From Pseudomonadales bacterium (GTDB taxonomy: Bacteria > Pseudomonadota > Gammaproteobacteria > Pseudomonadales > Pseudohongiellaceae), in the NCBI GenBank assembly GCA_023256835.1, contig JALREE010000251.1:1-37681 (forward strand): a DNA stretch of 37,681 nucleotides. The letters are read 5' to 3'. Both the position numbers and the translations under genes were made by a program. The notes beneath the pieces are model-generated. The model was given only the letters and a program-made list of their open reading frames with translations, had not been told where the DNA came from and made no database searches. Below are positions 8,977 to 18,777 of the stretch, in pieces. Every line of letters starts with the position of its first letter. Position 1 is the first letter of the stretch.

Positions 8977-11054
8977 GCGATACCCGTGAACAGATTCCGC
9001 GCATCTCCATGCTCTGGCTCCTTTGCGGCCTGCTGTTGCTGATAGTGCCGCATGTCGCGCGTCTGCCCGTGTGGGTCACCGTGTTGCTGCTCGCCTGCAT
9101 GGGCTGGCGCTTGCTGATCTTTGCCGGCTGGGTCGGCTTTCCCGCACGCTGGTTGAAGATCACGATCGTGATGGTCGCGTTGCCGCTGACCGTCGTGCAG
9201 TACCGCTCCCTGGGCATCGGGCTGGATACCGCCGTGTGCCTGCTGATTCTGGGGGTGGTGTTCAAGCTGCTGGAGATGCGCGACCGACGCGACATCCAGA
9301 TCGTGATCGCGCTGAGCTATGTGCTGGCCATGCTCGGCTTCATCTACACCCAGACCATCCTGGCCACCTTGCATGCCATCGTGTGTTTCATCCTGATCAC
9401 TGCCACGATGCTTTCACTGTACCGGGACAATGCCCGCAACACGCTGCGCGACAATGGCCGTCTCGCGGTGACCCTCGTGCTGCAGAGCATCCCGCTCACC
9501 ATCGCGCTCTTCATCCTGGTCCCGCGCATCTCGCCGCTGTGGTCCATGCCCTTGCCGGTGTCCTCTTCCACCAACATGGGGGTGTCGGACGAGATGACAC
9601 CCGGGGACATCACGAACCTGGGGCGTTCCGGTGAGCTGGCCTTCCGCGTGAGCTTCAATGGAGAAGCCCCGGCACACGAGGACCTCAACTGGCGCGGCCT
9701 GGTGCTGGACTTCTTCGATGGCCGCACCTGGCGTCGCGCGGGCTCGACCCTGCAGACTTACCAGATGCTGCAGCGCTTTCCGACGACGTTCCGCGGGGTG
9801 CCTCTGGGCGAACCCGTCGCCTACGACGTGATTCTGGAGCCCACTCAGCAGAGCTGGGTCTATGCCCTGCAGCTGGCAGATATCCGCACCGACGGCATGG
9901 TGCAGGATCGCAATTATTTGCTGATCACTGACAAGCCCATCACTCAGCGCTACCGCTATGAAGCGCGCTCCTATCTGCAGCATCAGAGCGATCTGGAATT
10001 GTCGACGCCTCTGCGCGCCCGCGCCTTGCAATTGCCAGAAGGCAACCTGAATCCGCGCACGGCAGCGCTGGCGGCGCAGATGCGTGCGGCAGCCGCGAGT
10101 GAGATGGACTACGCGACGGCCGTGCTGCGGCTGTTCCGGGAAGAGCCGTTCTACTACACCCTGACGCCACCGGCACTGGGGGACGAGAGCATCGACGAAT
10201 TCATGTTCACGACGCGAGAAGGCTTCTGTGGCCACTACGCGGGCAGCTTCGTCTACATGATGCGGGAAGCGGGCATCCCGGCCCGCGTGGTGGTCGGGTA
10301 TCAGGGCGGCGAATACAACCCCTACGAAGACTACACCCTCGTCTATCAGTACAACGCGCATGCCTGGGCTGAGGTCTGGTTCGAGGGGGAGGGCTGGGTG
10401 CGTTTCGATCCCACCGCAGCGGTGGCGCCGGAGCGCATCACTCTGTGGGTCGAGTCGATCTTCGCGGATCAGCCGGGTTTCATGGAGGACGCCGGGTTCT
10501 CGATGATGCGCTTTCGTGACACCCAATGGCTGAACACGCTGCGCTTGCGACTGGAAGCCGTGGATTACGCCTGGAACCGGTGGGTGGTCAGCTATGACGA
10601 GCAGATGCAGATGCAGTTGCTCGGCAGCTGGTTTGGCGAGAATGCACGCCAGGGCCTGCTGGTGGTGCTCGGCTCCGTCATCGTGCTGTTTTTCATGCTG
10701 GCGGGCTGGCTGCTGCTGCGACTGGGGCAAGCAGGTCAGCACGACCATGCCACACGCATCTATCTGGATTTGCTGCGTGAACTCGCCGTCTGCGGGCTGC
10801 CGCGTCAGCGGGGTGAGGCGCCGGGTGACTATTGTCGGCGAGTGACCTTGCTGCGCCCCGAGTATGCTCAGGCGCTGCAACAGGTCACCGCTCAATTCGA
10901 GGCAATTGCCTACAAGCGCAATTCGCGTTCCGCACCGCCAGGCGACAGCACTGCGGCGCAGCTCAAGGCTCTGGAGAACACGAGCTGGCAGTTGCGCAGG
11001 CGTCTGTTGTCGCCTTGGCGCAGGTTGCTCGTGAGTCTTGGGCTGGCTTCGTGA
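8973..11054 (+). CDS. DUF3488/transglutaminase-like membrane protein, TgpA type
   Basis: Several N-terminal TM helices, then a transglutaminase core with Cys-His-Asp: REGFCGHYAGSFVYMMREAGIPARVVVGY, YNAHAWAEVWFEGEGWVRFDPTAAV. Start at 8973 chosen because ATGA overlaps the DUF58 stop (ORF track starts at 8946). Confidence 0.9.
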   Translation: MSDTREQIPRISMLWLLCGLLLLIVPHVARLPVWVTVLLLACMGWRLLIFAGWVGFPARWLKITIVMVALPLTVVQYRSLGIGLDTAVCLLILGVVFKLLEMRDRRDIQIVIALSYVLAMLGFIYTQTILATLHAIVCFILITATMLSLYRDNARNTLRDNGRLAVTLVLQSIPLTIALFILVPRISPLWSMPLPVSSSTNMGVSDEMTPGDITNLGRSGELAFRVSFNGEAPAHEDLNWRGLVLDFFDGRTWRRAGSTLQTYQMLQRFPTTFRGVPLGEPVAYDVILEPTQQSWVYALQLADIRTDGMVQDRNYLLITDKPITQRYRYEARSYLQHQSDLELSTPLRARALQLPEGNLNPRTAALAAQMRAAAASEMDYATAVLRLFREEPFYYTLTPPALGDESIDEFMFTTREGFCGHYAGSFVYMMREAGIPARVVVGYQGGEYNPYEDYTLVYQYNAHAWAEVWFEGEGWVRFDPTAAVAPERITLWVESIFADQPGFMEDAGFSMMRFRDTQWLNTLRLRLEAVDYAWNRWVVSYDEQMQMQLLGSWFGENARQGLLVVLGSVIVLFFMLAGWLLLRLGQAGQHDHATRIYLDLLRELAVCGLPRQRGEAPGDYCRRVTLLRPEYAQALQQVTAQFEAIAYKRNSRSAPPGDSTAAQLKALENTSWQLRRRLLSPWRRLLVSLGLAS

Positions 11055-11063
11055 GATCCTGTC

Positions 11064-11423
11064 TCAGCCTCCGGCCAGCTTGACCTTGTAACCCTGGGCT
11101 TCCAGCAGTCTCTGCAGCTGTGGGCGATGGTCGCCCTGGATCTCGATCACGCCATCCTTGACGGTACCGCCGGTGCCGCATTGATTCTTCAACTGCTTCG
11201 CCAAGGCCAGCAAGGCGTCATCCTGCAGAGGCAGGCCGTCGATGAGGGTCACACCCTTGCCACCGCGTCCCTTGGTTTCCCGTCGCAGCCGCACGATGCC
11301 ATCGCCGGTGGGCCGTGCTGCCGGCGCAAGACGCTTGCATTCGCATGCTGCCATGGGGCGGGTGCAGTCGGGGCAGTGACGCCCCGCATCCGTGGAATAG
11401 ACCAGCGAAGAATTGCGTGCCAT
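11064..11423 (-). CDS. yciH: SUI1/eIF1-like translation factor, YciH family
   Basis: RRETKGRGGKGVTLIDGLPLQDDALLALAKQLKNQCGTGGTVKDGVIEIQGDHR; CPDC...CEC near the N-terminus. Confidence 0.9.
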   Translation of the reverse strand: MARNSSLVYSTDAGRHCPDCTRPMAACECKRLAPAARPTGDGIVRLRRETKGRGGKGVTLIDGLPLQDDALLALAKQLKNQCGTGGTVKDGVIEIQGDHRPQLQRLLEAQGYKVKLAGG

Positions 11424-11427
11424 GGCC

Positions 11428-13203
11428 TCAGGCCTTGTAGAGCGGCGGGATGATGTAGTCCTGATCCTTGCTGTTGCGCGTCTGGCGCTGTCGGTGGGCC
11501 GTGCGCAGTTCGGTGATCAGTTGTTGCAGGCGCTTGATGTCGGTGTCGATAGTCAATGCCGTACCGCCCTGACCGTAGAGTGCCTGCTGCAGGCGCAGGC
11601 AGATCTCGCGTATCTCGGCATTGCCGGTGCGCAAGGCCACTGCGTCGAGCGTGTGCAGATCGGCATCGGCGAAGTACTGACGCCCCCAGCCAATCAGGGC
11701 CAGACGCAGGGCAGGGAGGTTGTTGCCCGAGCAGCTGCTGACGAAGTCCTTGAAGGCCTTGTTCTCCGCTTCGGGAGCGATGTTCTGGCGATACATGGGC
11801 GCGGCCACGGGGTAAACCTTGGCCGGCGCCGGTCGCGGCGCGCGTGGCTTGAAGCGCAAGAAGCTCAGCGCGAAGATCAGCGCCGTCAGCGCAGCCGCCA
11901 GACTCAGGATCCACAGCGGGGTGGTGGGAGAACTGACCAGGGTCTGTTCCTCGGCTTGCACCGCCGCCGTGGAGGCTTCAAAGGTCTCCCGTGTCGGCTC
12001 TTCCATGTCGGCATTGGACAGCAGCAAGGCTTCGCTGGTGCTGCCGGAGCGGGCGGCACCGACGCTGATGGCACTGTCGGCCAGGGTGGCATACTTGACC
12101 TCGCCGGTATCGATGTCGTACCAGGGAATGCTCACGCCCGGCACGCGCACGGTGCCTGGCGCTGTCATGAGGAAGGATGTGGATTCCACGCGCTTGCCCA
12201 CGATGCTGCCGTCCACGAAGCTGCGATCGATGGAGGCCGGTTCTGGATAAGTATTGACCCCTGCGATCTCTGGCGCTTCCAGCGGTGGCAGGGCGGCGCC
12301 GTCCAGTCCCTGGGCCTCGATCTCGATGACGCGGTACACGGAGTCGCCCACCCTGACGTTGGTGAAGTCGTTGTCCCAGCGCTCGCGCACGGTGACTTCC
12401 GAGGCGGGCAGCCAGAGCGCATCTGCAGGATAGCTCGCGGGTTTCTCGGTGACATTGATGGTGTGACCTTCGGCGTAGGAGGTCACGGTGCGCGTATTGA
12501 GGTTGCGGAAGACGTAATTGCTGGAGCTGTCAGTCACTTCGCCGCGGAACATGATGTCCGGTATTTCCAGTGACCCGCTGCGCTGCGGGAAGATGGCGTA
12601 CTGCTTTTCATACACTCCATAGCGCATGCCATCCACCAGGGTTTCGTACTGATTTGGCGTGCCGATGGTCTGCACCACGGCATCGGGCAACTCCAGCTCA
12701 GTGAAGATCGGGTTGCGAATCCCGCTGATCGTGTAGTAGAGGCGAATGGAGAACAGCAGCTGCTCCTGCACGTAGACCGAGTCCTTGCTGACCATCGCTT
12801 CCATGAACAGCTCCTGGCCGGACAAGCCGGTGGCCGTGCGCGGTTCCACCTGGATGGTCAGGGCAGGCGTGGTCTCTCCCGCGACGACAAGGGAAGGGAT
12901 GGTGACTTCTCCTTCATTCAGCGGGAACAGCGTGAGGTGGTAGTCGATTCGCGCATTCATGCTGTTGTTGACGCTGCTGATCTGGCTGGACGTGCGCGTG
13001 GAGATCACCTGGAAACCAGCTTCCAGCGGACTGAGATCCATGTCGACGCCGCCCGACTGACCCTCGACACGAATGGTCAGGATGACCGTCTCGCCACGCA
13101 CGATCTCGGTACGATCAAGCGTGGCAGTGACTGGCTGTGCCTGGACCAGCGTGGAGAATACGCAGAATAGGGCGGCCAGGAGGCCGGCGCGCAGAATTAC
13201 CAT
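11428..13203 (-). CDS. BatD-like protein (signal peptide, large periplasmic region, C-terminal TM)
   Basis: MVILRAGLLAALFCVFSTLVQAQPVTATLDRTEIVRGETVILTIRVEG; TM segment PLWILSLAAALTALIFALSFLRF. Start 13203 overlaps the upstream gene's stop (ATGGTAA). Confidence 0.82.
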   Translation of the reverse strand: MVILRAGLLAALFCVFSTLVQAQPVTATLDRTEIVRGETVILTIRVEGQSGGVDMDLSPLEAGFQVISTRTSSQISSVNNSMNARIDYHLTLFPLNEGEVTIPSLVVAGETTPALTIQVEPRTATGLSGQELFMEAMVSKDSVYVQEQLLFSIRLYYTISGIRNPIFTELELPDAVVQTIGTPNQYETLVDGMRYGVYEKQYAIFPQRSGSLEIPDIMFRGEVTDSSSNYVFRNLNTRTVTSYAEGHTINVTEKPASYPADALWLPASEVTVRERWDNDFTNVRVGDSVYRVIEIEAQGLDGAALPPLEAPEIAGVNTYPEPASIDRSFVDGSIVGKRVESTSFLMTAPGTVRVPGVSIPWYDIDTGEVKYATLADSAISVGAARSGSTSEALLLSNADMEEPTRETFEASTAAVQAEEQTLVSSPTTPLWILSLAAALTALIFALSFLRFKPRAPRPAPAKVYPVAAPMYRQNIAPEAENKAFKDFVSSCSGNNLPALRLALIGWGRQYFADADLHTLDAVALRTGNAEIREICLRLQQALYGQGGTALTIDTDIKRLQQLITELRTAHRQRQTRNSKDQDYIIPPLYKA

Positions 13204-14999
13204 ATTTGCCCGTCCGTCTGTGTTGATGCGCGGTTGTCGAGCTGCCGGCGGCGATATTCGAACTGGAACTTGCGTTGCATCAGCTCGCCCGGATCGTCGT
13301 CGATGCGACGCAGCCATTGTTCCAGGGATTCCTGACTTTCCGTCTCGGCATTGCTCTGGTTCGGCTGTTCACCAGGCTGCTGTTCTTCCTGCTGCTCCTG
13401 GTCGGAGTTCTGCTGCTGCTCGGTTTGCTCCTGCTCTTCCGATTCTTCGCCTTCCTGCTGCTCTTCCTGCTGCTGATCCTGCTCCTGTTCGGTCTGCTCG
13501 CCGTCCTGCTGCTCTTCCTGCTGTTCCTCGTTCTGTTCCTGCGGCGAGGTCATGTCGTCACTGGATTCCTCGTTCTGCTCGTTCTGCTGTTGCTCCAGCA
13601 GCGCCGCAACGATTTCCCGGTTGTGAATGGCGTCGGCGTGTTCCGGGTCGAGCGCGATGGCCACGTCATAGGCGGCAATGGCGGCCTCGAAGTTCTGCGT
13701 CATGGCGTAGGCATTGCCCAGGTTGTAGTGATTGTCGGGATTGGTGCCCGGGTCGAGGCTGTAGGCCTGCACGGCGCCTGCAAAATCCCCCGCTCGATAG
13801 GCGGCAGTGCCGCGCCATTCGGGCGATTCGAACAGCGCCGCGGCGCCCACGACATCCTCTTGCGCAAAGGCCTCGGCGCCTTGTTGGTCATGCGTCTTCC
13901 ACAAGTCGGTCCATTCGGCGGCCTGGGCCTGCTGTGCCGGCGTGAAGAAGGCGCCCGTTGCCGACAGCGCCAGCGTGATGCTCAGCAGCCAGCCGCGGCG
14001 GAAGGCCATGGCGCCCAGTGGCAGGATGAGCACCAGCAGCCAGGGACCGGCTTCGAACCAGATGTCGAAATTCTCTTCCACTGCACTGAGCTCGTCTTCG
14101 TCCAGGAAACCGTTGTCTTCCAGCAGATAGTCGAGGTCGCGGCCGGTGAGGTCGAGATCGGCATAGCGACCGCCGGTTCTTTCGGCCAGATCCTGCAGAC
14201 TGGTGCGGTCCAGGCGGGCCACCACGATCTGACCGTTGGCGTCGCGCAGGAAATCGCCGCCGGCCGCTGGAATGGTGGCACCGGCATCGGTGCCGACGCC
14301 CAGGATCAGCAAGCGATAGCCACTCTGGGCGAGCATGAGTTCAAGATCGGCGTGATCGCGGCGTTCCACCCCGTCAGTCACCAGCAGAATGGTGCCGGAC
14401 GTCGCGCCGGAATCTGCAAAAAGCTGCCTTGCCTGTTCAATGGCGGCCACGGTATTGCTGCCGAAGGCGGGCATCATGTTCGGGTTGATGGAAGGCACCA
14501 GAGCGCGAATCGTCACGGAATCTTCCGTCAGGGGTGTCACCACATGGGAATCTCCTGCATAGACGATGAGCGCGGTTTGGCCTTCCACGCGACGATCGAG
14601 CACGTCCAGTATCTTGCGCTTGCTGATAGTCTGGCGATTGGGTTCATAGTCCGTGGCGTACATGGACAGTGACTGGTCATAGACGATGACCATGGCGTCC
14701 TGGCGCGCCTGCACTGGTTGGGGGATCTTCTCCCAGACCGGCCCTGCCAGCGCCAGTATGGACAGCACCCAGAGTGCCAGCAGGATCACCAGGGGCGTGC
14801 GCTCGGCGGCGCTCTTGGTGTTGTCGAGCAAGTAGGGCAGCAATTCCTTGTCGATGGCTCTGTCCCAGGCGCTGGCGGTCTCGTTCAGACGCCACAGATA
14901 GACCACGAACAGCAGGGCGGGAATCAGGGCCAGCAGCCACAGCGGCCGCAGGAAGTGGAATTCGTTCAGCAAGAGCGCTAGCTGGCCGGAGTCTGGCAT
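13197..14999 (-). CDS. VWA + TPR protein, BatB/BatC-like fusion with Gln/Glu-rich C-terminal region
   Basis: From MPDSGQLALLLNEFHFLRPLWLLALIPALLF; VWA MIDAS-like VYDQSLSMYATDYE, LVTDGVE; TPR-like DNHYNLGNAYAMTQNFEAAIAAYDVAIALDPEHADAIHNREIV; then a Q/E-rich tail. Confidence 0.86.
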   Translation of the reverse strand: MPDSGQLALLLNEFHFLRPLWLLALIPALLFVVYLWRLNETASAWDRAIDKELLPYLLDNTKSAAERTPLVILLALWVLSILALAGPVWEKIPQPVQARQDAMVIVYDQSLSMYATDYEPNRQTISKRKILDVLDRRVEGQTALIVYAGDSHVVTPLTEDSVTIRALVPSINPNMMPAFGSNTVAAIEQARQLFADSGATSGTILLVTDGVERRDHADLELMLAQSGYRLLILGVGTDAGATIPAAGGDFLRDANGQIVVARLDRTSLQDLAERTGGRYADLDLTGRDLDYLLEDNGFLDEDELSAVEENFDIWFEAGPWLLVLILPLGAMAFRRGWLLSITLALSATGAFFTPAQQAQAAEWTDLWKTHDQQGAEAFAQEDVVGAAALFESPEWRGTAAYRAGDFAGAVQAYSLDPGTNPDNHYNLGNAYAMTQNFEAAIAAYDVAIALDPEHADAIHNREIVAALLEQQQNEQNEESSDDMTSPQEQNEEQQEEQQDGEQTEQEQDQQQEEQQEGEESEEQEQTEQQQNSDQEQQEEQQPGEQPNQSNAETESQESLEQWLRRIDDDPGELMQRKFQFEYRRRQLDNRASTQTDGQIW

Positions 15000-16054
15000 C
15001 ACTGACCTCCTGGTGCGGTCTGCCCGGCGTTCGTGGCGGTCGACGCGGCAGCGGAGCGGCTGAGGAGAATGGCCCAGGGGAAGCTCAGGATGGCCAGCAG
15101 GAAGCTCAGCAGCACGGCGAGACCGAGGGGCCAATAGAACAGGACATTGATGGGACGGAAGGTTTGCTGATCCTGTTCAATCGCTTCCAGCGTGTCGAGT
15201 TCGGCATAGATGTCGATCAGATCCTGCACATCGCGCGCACGGAAGTAACGGCCGCCTGTGGATTCGGCGATCTGCGTGAGGTTTTCCTCATCCAGTTCGG
15301 CAGACGGGTTGATGGCCCTCGCGCCCTGGAAGGAACGCTGCACGAGATTGTCGGCGCCCATGCCGATGGTGTAGATCTTGATGTTCTCGGTCTGGGCCAG
15401 CTGGCCTGCCTGCAGGGGAGTCACGGCGCCGGCGTTGTTCACACCGTCAGTGAGCATGATCATCACGCGGCTGTCGGCGGGACGCTCGCGCAGATGCTTC
15501 ACTCCCAGCCCGATGGCGTCGCCGATGGCCGTGGCGGATTCCTCGATCATGCCGATCTCCAGTTCCGCAATCAGCTTGGCGACAGTGCTGCGGTCAAAGG
15601 TCAACGGTGTCTGGATATAGGCGTGTGCAGCGAACAGAATCAGACCGAGGCGATCCCCTTCGCGCCGTTCAGCGAAATCACTGACCACGGCCTTCATGAC
15701 TTCGAAGCGTGACAGCTGGGCGTTGTTCAGTACCATGTCGCGCGCCTCCATGCTGCCGGAGATGTCCACCACCAGCATGAGATCGCGTCCCGTGGAGGGC
15801 AGCTCGATGGGTTCGCCCACCCATTGCGGGCGGGTTGCGGCCAGCACGAGCGCTATCCAGATCAGACACAGCAGGAGCAACTTGATCAGGCGATTCGCAT
15901 CCGAGCGCACCGAGTCGGTCTGCAACTGCGACATGCGCTGGAAGAAGGGGACATACAGAGCGGCATCCTGGCGCGCGGCCCGCCCGAAGAAGCGGTACAC
16001 CAGCAGCGGGAGGGGCAGTGCCAACAGGGCCCAAGGCCAGGTGAACTCAAGCAT
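14999..16054 (-). CDS. VWA domain membrane protein, BatA-like
   Basis: MLEFTWPWALLALPLPLLVYRFFG; MIDAS LVVDISGSMEARDM; IMLTDGVNNAG; C-terminal TM. Confidence 0.9.
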   Translation of the reverse strand: MLEFTWPWALLALPLPLLVYRFFGRAARQDAALYVPFFQRMSQLQTDSVRSDANRLIKLLLLCLIWIALVLAATRPQWVGEPIELPSTGRDLMLVVDISGSMEARDMVLNNAQLSRFEVMKAVVSDFAERREGDRLGLILFAAHAYIQTPLTFDRSTVAKLIAELEIGMIEESATAIGDAIGLGVKHLRERPADSRVMIMLTDGVNNAGAVTPLQAGQLAQTENIKIYTIGMGADNLVQRSFQGARAINPSAELDEENLTQIAESTGGRYFRARDVQDLIDIYAELDTLEAIEQDQQTFRPINVLFYWPLGLAVLLSFLLAILSFPWAILLSRSAAASTATNAGQTAPGGQ

Positions 16055-16622
16055 GGTCAGACACCGGCGTCTTGGACGACGCATCATTCTTGGGGGACTT
16101 GTCCGGAGCGATTCTAGCCAAATAGAGGCTGCTGATCCATTGATGCGCCATCTTGTAGAGGCGCTCGGTATCGACTTCCCATTCCCTTGCGAAGCGGCCC
16201 TCGCTGAGGGTTCGCGCCAGCGTGTCGTCGAGCAGCGAGGCGTCGCCGTGCTCGCGCAGGAAGCTGATCCAGGCGGCACCCCCCAGACTGGCAAAGTTCT
16301 GATGCGGGAAGTTCTTCATGGCCACCCTGCGCAGCACGGCGTTGACGTCGCTCACGAACACCAGGTTGAGAGCGGCCGTTTCCTCGGGCGAGCGATTCGC
16401 GGACTGCTGGCGCAACGCGGCCAGCTGCTTGTCGAGCTCGGCAATCGCGAAGCTGCGTGCCCGCGCCAGCTTCCAGCCGGCGTAGTAGCGGCGAGCGGCC
16501 CAGACGGCAGCGGCGCACAGAAGGAAGAACAGAATCCACCAGCCCGGCGCAGGCGGCCAGAAGCCTACCGGTTCCGGCAAGTGAATGTCTGCAAGCTGGC
16601 TCAGAGGGTTTGCACTGTCCAT
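16047..16622 (-). CDS. DUF4381 domain membrane protein
   Basis: PLSQLADIHLPEPVGFWPPAPGWWILFFLLCAAAVWAARRYY, characteristic DUF4381 N-terminus in Bat operons; overlaps neighbours on both sides. Confidence 0.82.
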   Translation of the reverse strand: MDSANPLSQLADIHLPEPVGFWPPAPGWWILFFLLCAAAVWAARRYYAGWKLARARSFAIAELDKQLAALRQQSANRSPEETAALNLVFVSDVNAVLRRVAMKNFPHQNFASLGGAAWISFLREHGDASLLDDTLARTLSEGRFAREWEVDTERLYKMAHQWISSLYLARIAPDKSPKNDASSKTPVSDHA

Positions 16623-17605
16623 TGTCGGATCTGCTCAACTACATACTGGTTGGTTCTGATTTTCAGATAGGGAATCTGCAGGCGCGTGAACTCGGCCTGC
16701 AGCGCTTCCATCCGGTTCCGGAACAGCGTGTGGTAATCGCGGCGGGCCGTCTGGCTGTAGGAGTTCAAGGTCCCTTTGCGCATGCCGTCGGTGATTGTGT
16801 AGTAGCCCGGCACCGGCAGGTTTTCCTCAAGGGCATCGTAGATCACGCAGCACACGACATTGTTGTGGCGCGACAGCTGGTTCAGGTACTGAATGGCCGT
16901 CTCGTCGAGGGTGCTGAAGTCGCTCAGGATATAGAGAGTGCTGCCAGGCTTGGCGATGCGGCGGATGTCCGCCAGCGCCTTGGTAAGCCCGCCAGCCGCA
17001 GTGCCGGCCTGAGCGCTTGCGAGTCGTGCCTCCTTGTCGGCCAGGCGTGCATTGAAGGTCTGCAGTTGATTCAGCAGGTGCAGGGCTGAGCGTCGGCTGC
17101 GCTTGGGGCGTACCAGGGATTGCTCGGAATCGGAAAACACCAGGCCGCCCACCCGGTCGCCATTGTCGATGGCCATCCAGCAGAAGATCGCCGCTGCCTG
17201 GGCGGCGATCACGGACTTGAAGGCGACCTGGGAGCCAAAGAACATGCTGCTGGACTGGTCGATGGCAATGATGACCGGACGCTCGCGCTCTTCCCGGAAC
17301 ACCTTGGTGAACGGCGTGCCGGTGCGTGCCGTGACCCGCCAGTCGATCGTGCGGATATCGTCGCCCTGCTGATAGGGTCGGAACTCCTCGAAATCGATGC
17401 CGCGGCCGCGCATCTTCGACATGTGCAGACCGGAAATGCCGGCGATCGAGCGGGCGTAGGAGACATACTCCACGATCTTGGCGGCATGACGCTGAATCAG
17501 CAGCTGCTGCAGGCTGATGACTGCGCCTCTGCTCTGATACAGCGCCTGCTGTTGATCATTCTGCATCGCAATGGACATGGTGTTGACTGACTCGGTGCAT
17601 GGCAC
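16601..17605 (-). CDS. DUF58 domain protein (module 2); start may be 17578 (MSIAMQ)
   Basis: MRGRGIDFEEFRPYQQGDDIRTIDWRVTARTGTPFTKVFREERERPVIIAIDQSSSMFFGS, DUF58 core with a DxSxS motif. Confidence 0.9.
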   Translation of the reverse strand: MPCTESVNTMSIAMQNDQQQALYQSRGAVISLQQLLIQRHAAKIVEYVSYARSIAGISGLHMSKMRGRGIDFEEFRPYQQGDDIRTIDWRVTARTGTPFTKVFREERERPVIIAIDQSSSMFFGSQVAFKSVIAAQAAAIFCWMAIDNGDRVGGLVFSDSEQSLVRPKRSRRSALHLLNQLQTFNARLADKEARLASAQAGTAAGGLTKALADIRRIAKPGSTLYILSDFSTLDETAIQYLNQLSRHNNVVCCVIYDALEENLPVPGYYTITDGMRKGTLNSYSQTARRDYHTLFRNRMEALQAEFTRLQIPYLKIRTNQYVVEQIRQWTVQTL

Positions 17606-17647
17606 TCAGGGTGCCTTCTTGTTGATGTTCGCTGCGCCAGGCGCCGT

Positions 17648-18607
17648 TCAGGCTGCAGGAACCCGCTCCAGAATCGTGGTCAGTACCTTGTCCGGTGTGA
17701 TGCCACTGGCTTCCGCCTCGAAGCTCAGGAGCACGCGGTGGCGCAGCACATCGAAGAAGACCGCCTGGATATCGTCGGGGCTGACGAAGTCCTTGCCCAG
17801 AATCCAGGCGTGTGCGCGAGCGCAGCGATCCAGGGAGATCGTGCCGCGGGGGCTGGCACCGTATTCAAGCCAGGTGGCCAGGTCGTCGCCATACAGCTCG
17901 GGGTGACGTGTCGCCATGATCAGCTGGATGATGTATTCCTCGACTGCCGGGGCCATGTGCATCGCCAGGATCTCCTGCCGGGCAGCGAACAGATCGACCT
18001 GGCTGATGATGCTGGGAGCCGCCGGCGCCTTGTTCTGCGCTTCGTTGCGCACGAGTTGCAGGATGCGGCGTTCCGCCTCGGTGGAGGGATAGCCGATGGA
18101 CACGTGCATCAGGAAGCGGTCGAGCTGGGCTTCCGGCAGAGGATAGGTGCCTTCCTGCTCGATCGGGTTCTGAGTGGCCATGACCAGGAACAGCGGAGGC
18201 AACTGGAAGGACTCGCGTCCCACGCTCACCTGGTGTTCCGCCATCGCTTCCAGCAGGGCGGACTGAACCTTCGCCGGCGCGCGGTTGATCTCGTCGGCCA
18301 GAACCAGGTTGTGGAAAATGGGGCCGGGCTGGAAACGGAAGGAGCCATCTTCCGGACGGAAGATCTCGGTGCCGGTGACGTCGCTGGGGAGCAGGTCAGG
18401 GGTGAACTGGATGCGGTGGAAGTCGCCTTCGATCGCTCTGGACAAGTCCTTGATTGCCTTGGTTTTCGCGAGCCCGGGAGCGCCCTCGACCAGCAGGTGT
18501 CCATCGGCCAGCAGTGCGATCAGCAATCGGTCAACCAGTCGCTCCTGCCCGATGATCTGCTGAGAAAGCCAGTCCCTGAGTTCTGTAACAATAGCGTGAT
18601 GACTCAT
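17648..18607 (-). CDS. MoxR-family AAA+ ATPase (module 2)
   Basis: LVEGAPGLAKTKAIKDLSRA, FTPDLLPSDVTGTEIF, LADEINRAPAKVQSALLEAMAEHQVSV, MATQNPIEQEGTYPLPEAQLDRFLMHV. Confidence 0.95.
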   Translation of the reverse strand: MSHHAIVTELRDWLSQQIIGQERLVDRLLIALLADGHLLVEGAPGLAKTKAIKDLSRAIEGDFHRIQFTPDLLPSDVTGTEIFRPEDGSFRFQPGPIFHNLVLADEINRAPAKVQSALLEAMAEHQVSVGRESFQLPPLFLVMATQNPIEQEGTYPLPEAQLDRFLMHVSIGYPSTEAERRILQLVRNEAQNKAPAAPSIISQVDLFAARQEILAMHMAPAVEEYIIQLIMATRHPELYGDDLATWLEYGASPRGTISLDRCARAHAWILGKDFVSPDDIQAVFFDVLRHRVLLSFEAEASGITPDKVLTTILERVPAA

Positions 18608-18777
18608 ATTTTTTCTCTGTTTCTTTTTAGTTAAATGCTTGATCTGGTTGGGCGAAAGTCAGGGATTGTAACCGTTTTGCCTGTGAAGTCTAGGGACGAT
18701 TGGCCGCAAGTTTGTGGCGGTTTGTGTGTCGCGTCAACGAGCGTTTTGCCCGCGCAGACGGACAGTGCCTGATCGCC

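Noticed and set aside
9414-10895. 493-aa minus-strand ORF over the transglutaminase gene
   Set aside because: Antisense shadow of a gene with clear TM segments and a Cys-His-Asp core.
11413-12573. 386-aa plus-strand ORF opposite batD
   Set aside because: Antisense shadow; the BatD-like frame has a signal peptide, TM segment and operonic overlaps.
13275-14672. 465-aa plus-strand ORF with extreme Leu/Phe runs
   Set aside because: It is the complement of the Q/E-rich and VWA-TPR coding region; the Leu runs are antisense of CAG/GAG codons. Sense-strand protein is well supported.
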